Positions 1 to 10,030 of a stretch of DNA of 52,496 nt are shown here, in pieces. The stretch is from Clostridia bacterium (GTDB taxonomy: Bacteria; Bacillota; Clostridia; Peptostreptococcales; Anaerovoracaceae), in NCBI GenBank assembly GCA_024689085.1, contig JAILDT010000020.1:1-52496 (forward strand), read 5' to 3'. A model generated the notes under the pieces. It did no database searches, was not told the origin of the DNA, and saw only the letters and a list, made by a program, of their open reading frames with translations. The position numbers and the translations under genes are program-made. The stretch's first letter is position 1; each line of letters begins with the position of its first letter.

Positions 1-147
1 TCCACCCGCTTCACCGACGGCGGTGAATTCGGGCAGGGTTGCGAGATGGGAATCTCCACCCAAAAGCTCCACGCACGGGGGCCATTGGGGCTCGAGGAAA
101 TATGCACCTTCAAATACATCATCAAAGGAAACGGGCAGGTCAGATGA
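1..147 (+). CDS. proA: Glutamate-5-semialdehyde dehydrogenase, C-terminal fragment (5' end outside window)
   Basis: Frame 1 reads [48 protein letters not shown], matching the conserved ProA C-terminus ([25 protein letters not shown]). Confidence 0.88.
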   Translation, partial: STRFTDGGEFGQGCEMGISTQKLHARGPLGLEEICTFKYIIKGNGQVR

Positions 148-158
148 CCTGCTCTTTT
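135..158 (+). terminator. Intrinsic terminator overlapping the proA stop codon
   Basis: GCAGGTC-agat-GACCTGC (7-bp stem) followed by TCTTTT; the TGA stop (145-147) lies inside the hairpin. Confidence 0.65.
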
Positions 159-278
159 AATAAAGCATATTAGTTATTTTCAGTACTGTTATCATCCTTG
201 ATTTCAGGCTCTGTACAACCCTTTTTTGACTATCTTGCGATTCTTATGGCTGTAACCGTTTTCATGAATTAATAGGTC

Positions 279-307
279 TTGAAAAGGTTGTTTCTTGTCG
301 GTATATT
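279..307 (+). promoter_or_regulatory. Candidate sigma-A promoter for the hydrogenase operon
   Basis: TTGAAA (279-284) - 17 nt - TATATT (302-307), ~85 nt upstream of the GTG start at 394. Confidence 0.45.
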
Positions 308-393
308 TACATTGTTCAATTAGATAAAACGCTAAAAAACGATTTATTTACATCTTACAGTTCTATTTCTTTTCTAAGTGAGGTAAACAAAGA

Positions 394-2247
394 GTGAGCA
401 GATTGGAATTCAAACAGAAAAGCCAGGCTCAGAAGGAAGTCGAAGCTCTGTACGGAGATATCCAGCGCAGAGTCATCGCCAGCCCTCCGAGCCAGTGTCA
501 GGTGGACATGACTTGTTCGTTCCTGAAGCTGTGCCAGGCGCAGTCCTGCGGCAAGTGCGTCCCTTGCAGAGTCGGCGTCTACCAGATGATCCAGATTCTG
601 GAGAACATCCTGGACATCGACACAGAAAGTTCAACGGAGGATCTGGTGCTTTTGCAGAAGACTGCAGAAACCGTTCGTGATTCTTCGGACTGCGCTATCG
701 GATGGGAAACCGCAGAGATCGTTCTCAAGAGTCTCCAGAGTTTCAGCGAGGACTATATGTCCCACATCGAGAGAAAACGCTGCTCCGACAGCGTAACGGA
801 TCTGAGAAACACCGTTCCTTGTGTTTCCAAGTGTCCTGCGGAAGTCGATATCCCTGGCTATATTTCACTGATCAAGGCCGGCAGATATGACGACGCAGTG
901 AAACTGATCAGAAAGGACAATCCGTTCCCGACGGTATGCGCGCTCATCTGTGAGCACCCATGCGAGGGACACTGCAGAAGAAACATCCTGGACGCTTCCA
1001 TCAACATCAGAGGTCTGAAGATGTTTGCAGTTGACAACTGTTCCGATACTGTTCCGATTCCGGAGATCAGAGAGAACACCGGCAAGAAAATCGCCATCAT
1101 CGGCGGCGGTCCGAGCGGACTGACTGCTGCATACTACCTCTCCCTCATGGGACACAAATGCAAAGTCTTTGAGAGAAGAGCACAGCTCGGCGGAATGCTC
1201 CGCTACGGCATTCCAAGCTATCGTCTGCCAAGACACAGACTCGACTGGGACATTAAGTCCATCCTGTCTGCGGGCATAGACGTAGAACTGAACGCGGATA
1301 TCAACACAGAAGCGGCCGTAAACAAGCTGATGAAAGACTACGACGCGGTCTACGTCGCCATCGGCGCGCACAACTACAAGATGATCGGCATCGAAGGTGA
1401 AGAAAGCAAGGGCGTCATCTCCGCAGTAGATATGCTCCGCGGAATCGGCGACGACAAGATGCCGGACTTCAAAGGCAAGAGAGTCGTCGTTGTCGGCGGC
1501 GGCAACGTAGCCATGGACGTCGCCCGTACAGCGATGCGTCTCGGCGCAGCGCATGTGGACATCGCATACAGAAGACGCAAGGTCGACATGACTGCCCTGC
1601 CTGAGGAAATCGACGGCGCGATTGCGGAAGGCTGCCGTCTGCTGGAACTGAGAACTCCTGTCAGAATCGAGCATGACGAGGAGGGTAACGTCAAGGCTCT
1701 GGTGGTTAAACCGCAGAAGGTCGGACCGTATGACGCCTCCGGACGTCCGAAATCCTTCCCTGCGCAGAAGGACGAGCAGGTCCTCGAGTGCGACATCGTC
1801 GTCGGCGCGATTGGACAGGAAATCGATTCCGAAGTATTCGAAAAGGCCGGCGTATCTGTTCTCTGGAAGAAACTGAATACAGACGAATCCATGGCTGTGG
1901 AAGGTATGGAAGGCGTCTTCGCGGGAGGCGACAGCGTAACCGGTCCTTCGACCGTAATCAACGCCATCGCCCAGGGCAGAGTCGCCGCTGCGAATATCGA
2001 CAATTACCTCGGATACAATCATGAAATCAAAGTTGAACTCGACATCCCTGAACCGGAACTGGACGACTACATCCAGTGCGGAAGATCCGAACTCACCAGC
2101 CGTTATCCTGATGAAAGAAACCGCGACTTCGACGGATTTGAAAACGGTCTTCTCCTTGAGGAGGCCCTTCAGGAAGCCAGCCGCTGTCTGAGATGTGACT
2201 GCAACAATCTCGGCGCATTCAGAGGAGGGAGGCACACATCATGGTAA
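394..2247 (+). CDS. NuoF-type 4Fe-4S C-terminal domain fused to GltD-like FAD/NAD(P)-dependent oxidoreductase
   Basis: N-terminal SCGKCVPCRVG (NuoF 4Fe-4S motif); then CVSKCPAEVDIPGYISLIKAGRYDDAVKLIRKDNPFPTVCALICEHPCEGHCRR and dinucleotide folds IIGGGPSGLTAAYYL and VVVVGGGNVAMDVARTAMRLGA...YRRRK, typical of glutamate synthase small subunit-like proteins. Confidence 0.9.
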   Translation: MSRLEFKQKSQAQKEVEALYGDIQRRVIASPPSQCQVDMTCSFLKLCQAQSCGKCVPCRVGVYQMIQILENILDIDTESSTEDLVLLQKTAETVRDSSDCAIGWETAEIVLKSLQSFSEDYMSHIERKRCSDSVTDLRNTVPCVSKCPAEVDIPGYISLIKAGRYDDAVKLIRKDNPFPTVCALICEHPCEGHCRRNILDASINIRGLKMFAVDNCSDTVPIPEIRENTGKKIAIIGGGPSGLTAAYYLSLMGHKCKVFERRAQLGGMLRYGIPSYRLPRHRLDWDIKSILSAGIDVELNADINTEAAVNKLMKDYDAVYVAIGAHNYKMIGIEGEESKGVISAVDMLRGIGDDKMPDFKGKRVVVVGGGNVAMDVARTAMRLGAAHVDIAYRRRKVDMTALPEEIDGAIAEGCRLLELRTPVRIEHDEEGNVKALVVKPQKVGPYDASGRPKSFPAQKDEQVLECDIVVGAIGQEIDSEVFEKAGVSVLWKKLNTDESMAVEGMEGVFAGGDSVTGPSTVINAIAQGRVAAANIDNYLGYNHEIKVELDIPEPELDDYIQCGRSELTSRYPDERNRDFDGFENGLLLEEALQEASRCLRCDCNNLGAFRGGRHTSW

Positions 2248-3959
2248 ACGTAACAATAAACGGAAGAAAAACTTCAGTGCAGCAGGGAACCACCATCATG
2301 AATGCTGCCAAATCAATCGGTATAGAGATTCCGCACATCTGTTACTGGGAGGGACTCAACGATATCGGTGCCTGCCGTATCTGTGTTGTTGAACTGGAAG
2401 GCAAAGACAAACTCGTTTCTTCCTGTAATACGGAAGTCGAAGAAGGTATGGTCATCTACACCAACAGCCCTAAAGTAAGACAGGCGAGAAAGATCAACGT
2501 TCAGCTTGTTCTGGCGGAGCACGACTGCAAATGCGCGACATGTCCGAGAAGCGGTAACTGCGCACTGCAGGGCATCGCAAGAGATCTCGGTATCGTCGGC
2601 ACCTCCTTCGTAGAGAATCCTGATGACTACAGATGGGATGAATCCTTCCCGCTCATCAGAAACGCCACTAAGTGCGTAACCTGTCTGCGCTGCGTTCAGG
2701 TCTGCGACAAGATCCAGAACATGGGCGTATGGGAAAAGCTTGGCTCCTCATTCCGTACGACCGTCGGCGTAACTGACGGTGTGCAGATCAGAAATGCCAA
2801 CTGTACCCTCTGCGGTCAGTGCATCACCCATTGCCCTGTCGGTGCGCTCAGCGAGAGAAACGACACAGACAAGGTACTCGACGCGCTTGCTGATCCTGAA
2901 ACTGTCACCATGGTTCAGTTCGCGCCGGCCGTCAGAGTTGCCTGGGGCGAAAAGATCGGCATGAACCGAGTCGAGCAGACAACCGGCAAACTGGTCGCTG
3001 CCCTGAAGCAGATCGGTTTCGACTACGTGTTCGATACCGTTTATACTGCTGACATGACCATCATGGAAGAAGGCAGCGAACTGATTGACAGAATCGGACA
3101 CAAGGACGAACACCCGTGGCCGATGTTCACCTCCTGCTGCCCGGGCTGGCTTAGATTCGTTCAGCTCGAGTATCCGGAACTCATACCGAACCTCTCCACT
3201 GCCAAATCACCGCAGCAGATGTTCGGCGCAATCGCGAAAACTTACATGGCCGAAAAGCTCGGCGTGGATCCTGCAAAGATCTGCTGCGTATCCATCATGC
3301 CTTGCACGGCCAAGAAATATGAGTGCGACGAGCATACGCTCAAAGACTCCGGATTCAAGGATGTCGATGTGGTCCTCACCACAAGGGAATTGGACAATCT
3401 GATTTCCATGGACGGAATCAAAGCCGCACAGCTTCCTGAGATGCCGTTCGATTCCTTCTTCGGTGAAGGAACCGGCGCAGGCGTCATCTTCGGCGCGACA
3501 GGCGGCGTTATGGAGGCGGCTCTGCGTTCCGCATACTTCCTGATCACCGGTGAAAATCCTCCTGTGGACGCATTCCAGAATGTCCGCGGTATGGATGGCT
3601 GGAAAGAAGCCACCTTCACGGTTGCAGGAATCAAACTGCGCATCGCCGTTGCCAACGGACTGGGCAACACGAGGAAACTCATCGAAGCCATCAAGGCCGG
3701 CGAAGTATCCTATGATTTCGTTGAAATCATGGCTTGTCCTGGTGGATGCTCCGGCGGCGGCGGACAGCCGATCCACGACGGCACCGAGATGGCAGCACTC
3801 AGAGGAAGCGAACTCTACAACATCGATAATACACTGGAGATCAGATTCTCACACGAGAATCCGACCGTCACCATGTCCTATGAGGAGTACTTCGGCAAAC
3901 CGAACTCCGAGAAGGCGCATCACCTGCTCCATACAGACGTATCTCAGTGGAGGCTGTAA
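2241..3959 (+). CDS. hydA: [FeFe]-hydrogenase catalytic subunit, group A
   Basis: 2Fe-2S ferredoxin domain, HDCKCATCPRSGNCALQ (His/Cys cluster), two 4Fe-4S motifs, and H-cluster motifs TSCCPGW, MPCTAKKYE, EIMACPGGCSGGGGQP. Confidence 0.96.
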   Translation: MVNVTINGRKTSVQQGTTIMNAAKSIGIEIPHICYWEGLNDIGACRICVVELEGKDKLVSSCNTEVEEGMVIYTNSPKVRQARKINVQLVLAEHDCKCATCPRSGNCALQGIARDLGIVGTSFVENPDDYRWDESFPLIRNATKCVTCLRCVQVCDKIQNMGVWEKLGSSFRTTVGVTDGVQIRNANCTLCGQCITHCPVGALSERNDTDKVLDALADPETVTMVQFAPAVRVAWGEKIGMNRVEQTTGKLVAALKQIGFDYVFDTVYTADMTIMEEGSELIDRIGHKDEHPWPMFTSCCPGWLRFVQLEYPELIPNLSTAKSPQQMFGAIAKTYMAEKLGVDPAKICCVSIMPCTAKKYECDEHTLKDSGFKDVDVVLTTRELDNLISMDGIKAAQLPEMPFDSFFGEGTGAGVIFGATGGVMEAALRSAYFLITGENPPVDAFQNVRGMDGWKEATFTVAGIKLRIAVANGLGNTRKLIEAIKAGEVSYDFVEIMACPGGCSGGGGQPIHDGTEMAALRGSELYNIDNTLEIRFSHENPTVTMSYEEYFGKPNSEKAHHLLHTDVSQWRL

Positions 3960-5398
3960 TGGCTGCATACAACAGCACATCGAAAAAAGCAGAAGAATTC
4001 ATCAACGATAAAAAAATCAAAGAGACACTTGCTTTTGCAGCGGCCCACAAAGATGATCTGGAGCTGATGAAGGAGATTCTGAACAAGGGCAGAGAGTACA
4101 AAGGCCTCTCTTATGCAGAGGCCGCTACGCTGCTCGAGTGTGAGGATCCGGACATCATTCAGCAGATCTTTGACCTAGGCAAGGAGATCAAGGAGCATTT
4201 TTACGGCAACCGCATTGTTATGTTCGCGCCGCTCTATCTCTCCAACTACTGTGTCAACGGATGCGTCTATTGCCCGTACCACGGACAGAACAAGACCATC
4301 CCGCGCAAGAAACTGACCCAGGAGGAAGTGCGCGATGAAGTCATCGCCCTCCAGGACATGGGCCACAAGCGCCTCGCCATCGAGGCCGGTGAGCATCCGA
4401 CGGAAAACCCGATTGAATACATCCTGGAGTGCATCCGGACCATCTACAGCGTGAAGCACAAGAACGGTGCCATCCGCAGAGTCAACGTGAACATCGCAGC
4501 GACAACAGTTGAGAATTACAAGAAACTCAAGGACGCCGGCATCGGCACATACATCCTCTTTCAGGAGACCTACAACAAGGAAGCCTACGAACAGCTCCAT
4601 CCATGGGGCCCGAAGAGCGACTACGCCTACCACACGGAGGCCATGGACCGCGCGATGGAAGCGGGCATCGATGACGTCGGATGCGGCGTGCTCTACGGTC
4701 TGAACAACTACAAGTACGATTTCGTCGGTATGCTCATGCACGCCCACCATCTGGAGAAGACCTACGGATGCGGCCCGCATACCATCAGCGTACCGCGCGT
4801 GCGCCCGGCGGATGATATCGATCCGGACGAACTGGACAATGGCGTTCCTGACGACGTCTTCAAGAGAATCGTCGCGGTACTACGCATCGCTGTGCCTTAT
4901 ACCGGCATGATCATGTCCACCCGTGAGAGCGCAAAGACCCGGCGTGAGTGCCTCGAGATCGGCATCACGCAGATCAGCGGCGGCAGCAGAACCAGCGTCG
5001 GCGGATACGGAGATGAACTGGACGAAACCGGCGGTTTCGATTCTGAGGATACCGCGCAGTTCGACGTGGAAGACCGGCGCACCCTCGCGGAAGTCGTCGA
5101 CTGGCTGATCGACCTCGGTTATGTGCCGAGCTTCTGCACGGCCTGTTACCGGGAAGGCCGCACCGGCGACCGCTTCATGCGCCTGCTCAAGTCAGGACAG
5201 ATCGCCAACATCTGTCAGCCGAACGCTATGATGACGCTCAAAGAGTTCCTCATAGACTACGCCAGCGAAGAGACGAAAGCCAAAGGCGACGCTCTGATCG
5301 AAGAAAAACTGTCACTGATTCCAAACGAAAAGGTCCGCGCGATCTGTCGCGAGCACCTGAAGGAAATCGAGAATGGCAATAGAGATTTCAGATTCTAA
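3959..5398 (+). CDS. hydG: [FeFe]-hydrogenase H-cluster radical SAM maturase HydG
   Basis: Radical SAM motif CVNGCVYCPYHGQNK, ThiH/HydG-like sequence, adjacent to hydA; start at ATG 3959 overlaps the hydA stop. Confidence 0.95.
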   Translation: MAAYNSTSKKAEEFINDKKIKETLAFAAAHKDDLELMKEILNKGREYKGLSYAEAATLLECEDPDIIQQIFDLGKEIKEHFYGNRIVMFAPLYLSNYCVNGCVYCPYHGQNKTIPRKKLTQEEVRDEVIALQDMGHKRLAIEAGEHPTENPIEYILECIRTIYSVKHKNGAIRRVNVNIAATTVENYKKLKDAGIGTYILFQETYNKEAYEQLHPWGPKSDYAYHTEAMDRAMEAGIDDVGCGVLYGLNNYKYDFVGMLMHAHHLEKTYGCGPHTISVPRVRPADDIDPDELDNGVPDDVFKRIVAVLRIAVPYTGMIMSTRESAKTRRECLEIGITQISGGSRTSVGGYGDELDETGGFDSEDTAQFDVEDRRTLAEVVDWLIDLGYVPSFCTACYREGRTGDRFMRLLKSGQIANICQPNAMMTLKEFLIDYASEETKAKGDALIEEKLSLIPNEKVRAICREHLKEIENGNRDFRF

Positions 5399-6434
5399 GA
5401 CAATCCGGCAGCTCCTCTCCGGCAATGGTCCGGACGAGGCGCTGTTCGCAGAAGCAGACCGCATACGCAGAGCAATCTACGGCGATGCGGTCTATTTACG
5501 CGGGCTCATAGAGATTTCCAACTACTGCCGTAACAACTGCTATTACTGCGGCATTCGCGCAGGCAATACGAATCTCGTGCGATACCGCTTAGATAAGGAA
5601 ACGATCCTTGCATGCTGCCGAACCGGCTACGCCCTTGGGTTCCGCACCTTCGTGCTCCAGGGCGGCGAGGATCCATTTTTTTCGGATGATGCTGCCGGCG
5701 ACGAACGTCTCTGCGAAATCGTTGCGGAAATCCACGAAGCCTATCCGGACTGCGCCGTCACCCTTTCTGTCGGAGAACGCTCCCGGGAAAGCTACCAGCG
5801 TCTCTTTGATGCCGGTGCCCGCAGATATTTGCTGCGCCACGAAGCCGCGTCGGAAGACCTGTACCGCATGTTGCACCCTTCTGAGATGCGTCTTGCAAAC
5901 CGCAAGCGGTGTCTCTATGATTTAAAAGAGATCGGTTATCAGGTGGGCGCGGGATTGATGGTCGGCGCGCCGGGGCAGACAATGGAGCATCTGCTCGAAG
6001 ACCTGGCGTTTCTGCAAAAGCTCCAGCCTGACATGATCGGCATCGGGCCGTACCTGCGCCATGCGGACACGCCTTTTGGAAAGAGCAAGGCTGTCTGCGC
6101 CCAGGGGTTATACAAAGAACAGAAACTGAATTTGACGCTCAGACTGCTGGCCGTACTGCGCATCCTGTTTCCGTATGCGCTTCTTCCATCGACGACAGCA
6201 CTGGGAACCATCGATCCTGACGGCAGACAACTTGGTCTGAAAGCAGGCGCCAACGTCATTATGCCGAACCTGTCGCCGGCCGATGTTCGGGACAAATACG
6301 CCATCTACGACAATAAACTCTTCACAGGCGCGGAATCCGCACAGGGCATCGCGGCTCTGCGGAAACAAATCGAGGACGCCGGTTACCGCATCGCCATCGA
6401 CATCGGAGATGTGAAAGGAAAGGATACAAAATGA
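5373..6434 (+). CDS. hydE: [FeFe]-hydrogenase H-cluster radical SAM maturase HydE
   Basis: Radical SAM motif CRNNCYYCGIR in a BioB-like enzyme; overlaps hydG by 26 nt. Confidence 0.94.
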   Translation: MAIEISDSKTIRQLLSGNGPDEALFAEADRIRRAIYGDAVYLRGLIEISNYCRNNCYYCGIRAGNTNLVRYRLDKETILACCRTGYALGFRTFVLQGGEDPFFSDDAAGDERLCEIVAEIHEAYPDCAVTLSVGERSRESYQRLFDAGARRYLLRHEAASEDLYRMLHPSEMRLANRKRCLYDLKEIGYQVGAGLMVGAPGQTMEHLLEDLAFLQKLQPDMIGIGPYLRHADTPFGKSKAVCAQGLYKEQKLNLTLRLLAVLRILFPYALLPSTTALGTIDPDGRQLGLKAGANVIMPNLSPADVRDKYAIYDNKLFTGAESAQGIAALRKQIEDAGYRIAIDIGDVKGKDTK

Positions 6435-7636
6435 GCCTCAACAATACGCCGAAAGCAAACAGACTGCATATTGGAATCTTCGGCAGACGCAATGCCGGAA
6501 AGTCATCCCTGATCAACGCGCTGACCGGTCAGAATCTCGCCATCGTCTCCGATACGCCGGGAACGACGGCTGATCCTGTCTACAAGTCCATGGAACTTCA
6601 CCCCATCGGCCCGGTCGTCTTCATCGATACAGCCGGTTTCGATGATGAAGGGGAACTGGGACAGCTGCGCGTTGCCAGGACTGCAGACATCATCGCCAAA
6701 ACGGACATGGCCATTCTGGTGACGGATGGCTCTGCTGCGGACGATACGTGCGAAACCGACTGGCTTGGCCGTCTGGAAAAAGCCTGCGTTCCGGTGATTA
6801 CTGTGCGAAGCAAATCTGATACTCCCGACTGCGGCAGAGATGCCGCTGATGCTTTTGCATCTGCCATCCCTGTCAGTGCCAAAACCGGCGACGGCATCAA
6901 GGAGCTCCGCACGGCCATCATCAACGCCGTGCCGGAGGAATTCATGCAGGACAGAATCCTCGGCGAAGTGCTGGAAGACGGCAGTCTTGTGATGCTCGTC
7001 ATGCCCCAGGATATCCAGGCGCCGAAGGGCCGTCTGATCCTGCCGCAGGTCCAGACACTGCGCGAACTTCTCGACAGGAAGTGCTCCGTTATGTCGACCA
7101 CTGCCGATGGTTTCACAAAAGCACTGGAATCTTTGCATCGTGCGCCGGATCTGATCATCACCGACTCCCAGTGCTTCCATGAAGTGTATCAAAAAAAGCC
7201 GGAGCAGAGCGCTCTGACTTCTTTCTCCATTCTCATGGCTGCCGCCAAAGGCGACATCGATGTTTTTATGGACGGCGCATCGGCCATCGACGAGGCGCTG
7301 GCGAATGATGCGGAACGTTTCCGCGTCCTCATCGCTGAAGCCTGCACCCATGTGCCTCTGAACGAAGACATAGGTACGGTCAAAATCCCACGGCTGCTGC
7401 AAAAGCAGTTCGGCGGCCGTATCGAGATCACGAACGTTCGCGGGACCGACTTCCCTGACGCGGAAGGTCTCAAACAATATGACCTCATCATCCACTGCGG
7501 CGCATGCATGTTCAACCGCAGGCACGTCTTAAGCCGCATTGCCGCTGCACGCGAAGCAGACGTGCCAATCACCAACTACGGCATCTTTCTGGCGAAGATG
7601 GCGGGCATCCTCGACAAAGTCACTCTGCCGGATTAG
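6431..7636 (+). CDS. hydF: [FeFe]-hydrogenase H-cluster maturation GTPase HydF
   Basis: G-domain [21 protein letters not shown]; Cys/His-containing C-terminus ([12 protein letters not shown]); ATGA overlap with hydE. Confidence 0.94.
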   Translation: MSLNNTPKANRLHIGIFGRRNAGKSSLINALTGQNLAIVSDTPGTTADPVYKSMELHPIGPVVFIDTAGFDDEGELGQLRVARTADIIAKTDMAILVTDGSAADDTCETDWLGRLEKACVPVITVRSKSDTPDCGRDAADAFASAIPVSAKTGDGIKELRTAIINAVPEEFMQDRILGEVLEDGSLVMLVMPQDIQAPKGRLILPQVQTLRELLDRKCSVMSTTADGFTKALESLHRAPDLIITDSQCFHEVYQKKPEQSALTSFSILMAAAKGDIDVFMDGASAIDEALANDAERFRVLIAEACTHVPLNEDIGTVKIPRLLQKQFGGRIEITNVRGTDFPDAEGLKQYDLIIHCGACMFNRRHVLSRIAAAREADVPITNYGIFLAKMAGILDKVTLPD

Positions 7637-8163
7637 AGCTTCACAACTTCCTGATCGTAGAAGCTTTTCGTTCGCTCATCGAAAAGGATCCACTTCACGA
7701 CATCCAGCTTGCCTGGATGTTTTTCTATGAAGTCGCGCACCTCGTTCACAGCGATCTGCGCCGCCAGATCCAGCGGGAAGTGATAGACGCCCGTGGAAAT
7801 CGACGGGAATGCGACGCTGCGGATTCCATTCTCAACCGCCACTTCCAGCGATCTGCGGTAGCAGGAAGCCAGTTTCGCCGGCTCGTTGCTGCCTCCGCCG
7901 TGCCAGATCGGACCGACGGTGTGGATCACATATTTGCATGGCAGCTTGTAGGCACCTGTAATCTTGGCGTCTCCCGTGTCACATCCATGCAGCGTTCTGC
8001 ACTCCTCCAGCAGTTCCCTGCCTGCTGCCCGATGGATCGCGCCATCGACACCGCCGCCGCCCAGCAGCGACGTGTTGGCCGCGTTCGCAATGGCTTCCAC
8101 ATCGGTGATCTTCGTAATATCTCCAAGCTGCGTTTCCACGCGTGTCGTGTTGATCATGCTCAT
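7633..8163 (-). CDS. Macro domain protein (ADP-ribose / O-acetyl-ADP-ribose hydrolase family)
   Basis: [35 protein letters not shown]...IHTVGP...[15 protein letters not shown], typical MacroD/YmdB motifs. Confidence 0.93.
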   Translation of the reverse strand: MSMINTTRVETQLGDITKITDVEAIANAANTSLLGGGGVDGAIHRAAGRELLEECRTLHGCDTGDAKITGAYKLPCKYVIHTVGPIWHGGGSNEPAKLASCYRRSLEVAVENGIRSVAFPSISTGVYHFPLDLAAQIAVNEVRDFIEKHPGKLDVVKWILFDERTKSFYDQEVVKL

Positions 8164-8178
8164 AGAATTTCCTTTCTG

Positions 8179-9900
8179 CTACAGTATGCTCTGCAGTTTC
8201 CCTTTGATGTATACTCGCTCCGGCACCACGTCGTGCAGGCGGTATGGGTCTACTTCAAACAGATTCTCTCCCAACACGAGATAATCTGCGTCTTTTCCCA
8301 CTTCAATGGAACCAATCTGATCCTCTATCCCCAGTTGCTTCGCTCCGTTTAAGGTGTATCCCTCCACAAGCTGCTCCATGGTCATACATTCATCTGCAGG
8401 CGGATAAACCGGAGCCGTGCCGCCATCCTTTCTGCCATCGACAAGCTGCTGTCCAAAATCCGGGTCCTGTCTGGTCAGTCCGACTTCCATGCCCCAGAAC
8501 GGACTCCATCGATCCATATTGTGCAGTTCCACTTCATCGGAACTAAACGAAACGGTCGCGCCTGTCTCGAACACCGTCCGGCTCTGCAGCGTGCACAGTC
8601 CCCTCTCTGGTCCGAGCAGTTTCTGCATATTCTCCGGTTCGGAGCCACAGACGCCGCCATTCCAGCTTGGTGTGAAGTTCGCCACGATGCCCAGCTCCTT
8701 GAATCGTCCGCAATCCTCGGGCCGCAGCACTTCGTCATGAGCACAGGTCACAGTGATACGGAATGGTTCGCCCTGACCAGACTCCCCTTCCCTGCGCAGT
8801 GTCTCCACACAGTTCATGACTTTGCGCACAGCGCCTTCCCCGACGGTATGCAGGTGAAAATCGATTCCCGCATGATTGAGATCCCGCATAAACGCAAGCA
8901 ATCTCTCTTCAGATATCAAAGTCCCGCCGCTTGTGCCTGTATCCGCATACGGCTCGACCATACATGCTGTGTGGATGCGCTGGGTTCCGTCGAACATCAT
9001 CTTCATGGTCTCGAGACGGACATTCTGCGTTTCGTATTTGGCTTTATACCGTTTCAACTGATCGATGGCGTCTTCCACCATGTCCGGATGCCAGAGCATG
9101 TGACTCATGAACATACGGACCGGGATTTTCCCTTCCTCGTCCATGGCCTTGAACGTCCGGAAAATGAGATCCTCCTCTGTCATATTGCCAGCGTCGAAGA
9201 TTGTTGTGACGCCCCTCGAAACCAGATAGCTGAGCAGCTTCGTAATGCCCAGACGCAGTTCGTTCTCTTTCGGCGTTTCCGTCGCCAGGATCGGCACCAT
9301 AGTCATCTCCGTGATCATGCCCGTCAGCCTGCCGTTCTCATCCCGGTCATAGCGACTCAGGCCCGGGGCGATATCCTCGGTGTTTTCTTTGATTTTGAAA
9401 TACCGCAGGGCCGCTGAATTCAGAATGGCGCTGTGACATTCTCCCTCCATGAGAATCACCGGCCGGAACCGAACGATTTTATCCAGATCGTCCCGGGTAA
9501 TCGGATCGTCTGCCAGTATTTCAATCTTTCCGTAAAACATGGCGTAGAACAGACGGAACGGGTGCTCCCTGACCATGTCCCTGAGCTTTTGCAGTACCTC
9601 CTCCTTCGACTGACAGTCGTACATCGGGAACGCGTCGTCATCGTCCCCGCCGAGAAACACACTCATGGCAATGTGCGTGTGTGAATCGACGATGCCGGGC
9701 ATGACGAACTTGCCGTCCAGATCCAGGGTCTCCACGGGTTCCGTCAGCACCTCTGATTCCTGGGAAACAACCCAGAACTCCACTTCTTCATTTGTGCCGA
9801 CGCAGGCGAATTTCCCGCCGCGCACGGCAAACGCCTCCGCCCAGGGATGTTCTTTATCCTGGGTATATACGTTCGCGTTTTTGACAATGTAATCATTCAT
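8179..9900 (-). CDS. Amidohydrolase family protein (YtcJ-like)
   Basis: LDGKFVMPGIVDSHTHIAM, FHLHTVGEGAV, GSIEVGKDADYLVL; YtcJ-like length and architecture. Confidence 0.88.
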   Translation of the reverse strand: MNDYIVKNANVYTQDKEHPWAEAFAVRGGKFACVGTNEEVEFWVVSQESEVLTEPVETLDLDGKFVMPGIVDSHTHIAMSVFLGGDDDDAFPMYDCQSKEEVLQKLRDMVREHPFRLFYAMFYGKIEILADDPITRDDLDKIVRFRPVILMEGECHSAILNSAALRYFKIKENTEDIAPGLSRYDRDENGRLTGMITEMTMVPILATETPKENELRLGITKLLSYLVSRGVTTIFDAGNMTEEDLIFRTFKAMDEEGKIPVRMFMSHMLWHPDMVEDAIDQLKRYKAKYETQNVRLETMKMMFDGTQRIHTACMVEPYADTGTSGGTLISEERLLAFMRDLNHAGIDFHLHTVGEGAVRKVMNCVETLRREGESGQGEPFRITVTCAHDEVLRPEDCGRFKELGIVANFTPSWNGGVCGSEPENMQKLLGPERGLCTLQSRTVFETGATVSFSSDEVELHNMDRWSPFWGMEVGLTRQDPDFGQQLVDGRKDGGTAPVYPPADECMTMEQLVEGYTLNGAKQLGIEDQIGSIEVGKDADYLVLGENLFEVDPYRLHDVVPERVYIKGKLQSIL

Positions 9901-10030
9901 GGTTACAGTATAACACTATTTGCTGTTCAGTACCGCAAGCAAATTGACCGCCGCAAGTGCTTGCTCTATAATGGAAACGACGAGAGTAATGCAAAAGCAA
10001 CAAGACTGGTTTTGGAAGCGGAGTTGGAAA

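Noticed and set aside
159-393. Rex operator upstream of the hydrogenase operon
   Set aside because: No TTGTTAN6TAACAA-like inverted repeat found by eye; only a plausible sigma-A promoter.
865-2235. 456-aa minus-strand ORF antisense to the GltD-like gene
   Set aside because: Shadow ORF; no motif, no SD, and the sense gene is well supported.
7504-9684. Several plus-strand ORFs (282, 298, 107 aa etc.) opposite the macro-domain and amidohydrolase genes
   Set aside because: Both minus-strand genes have clear family motifs; the plus-strand frames are compositionally odd and lack start signals.
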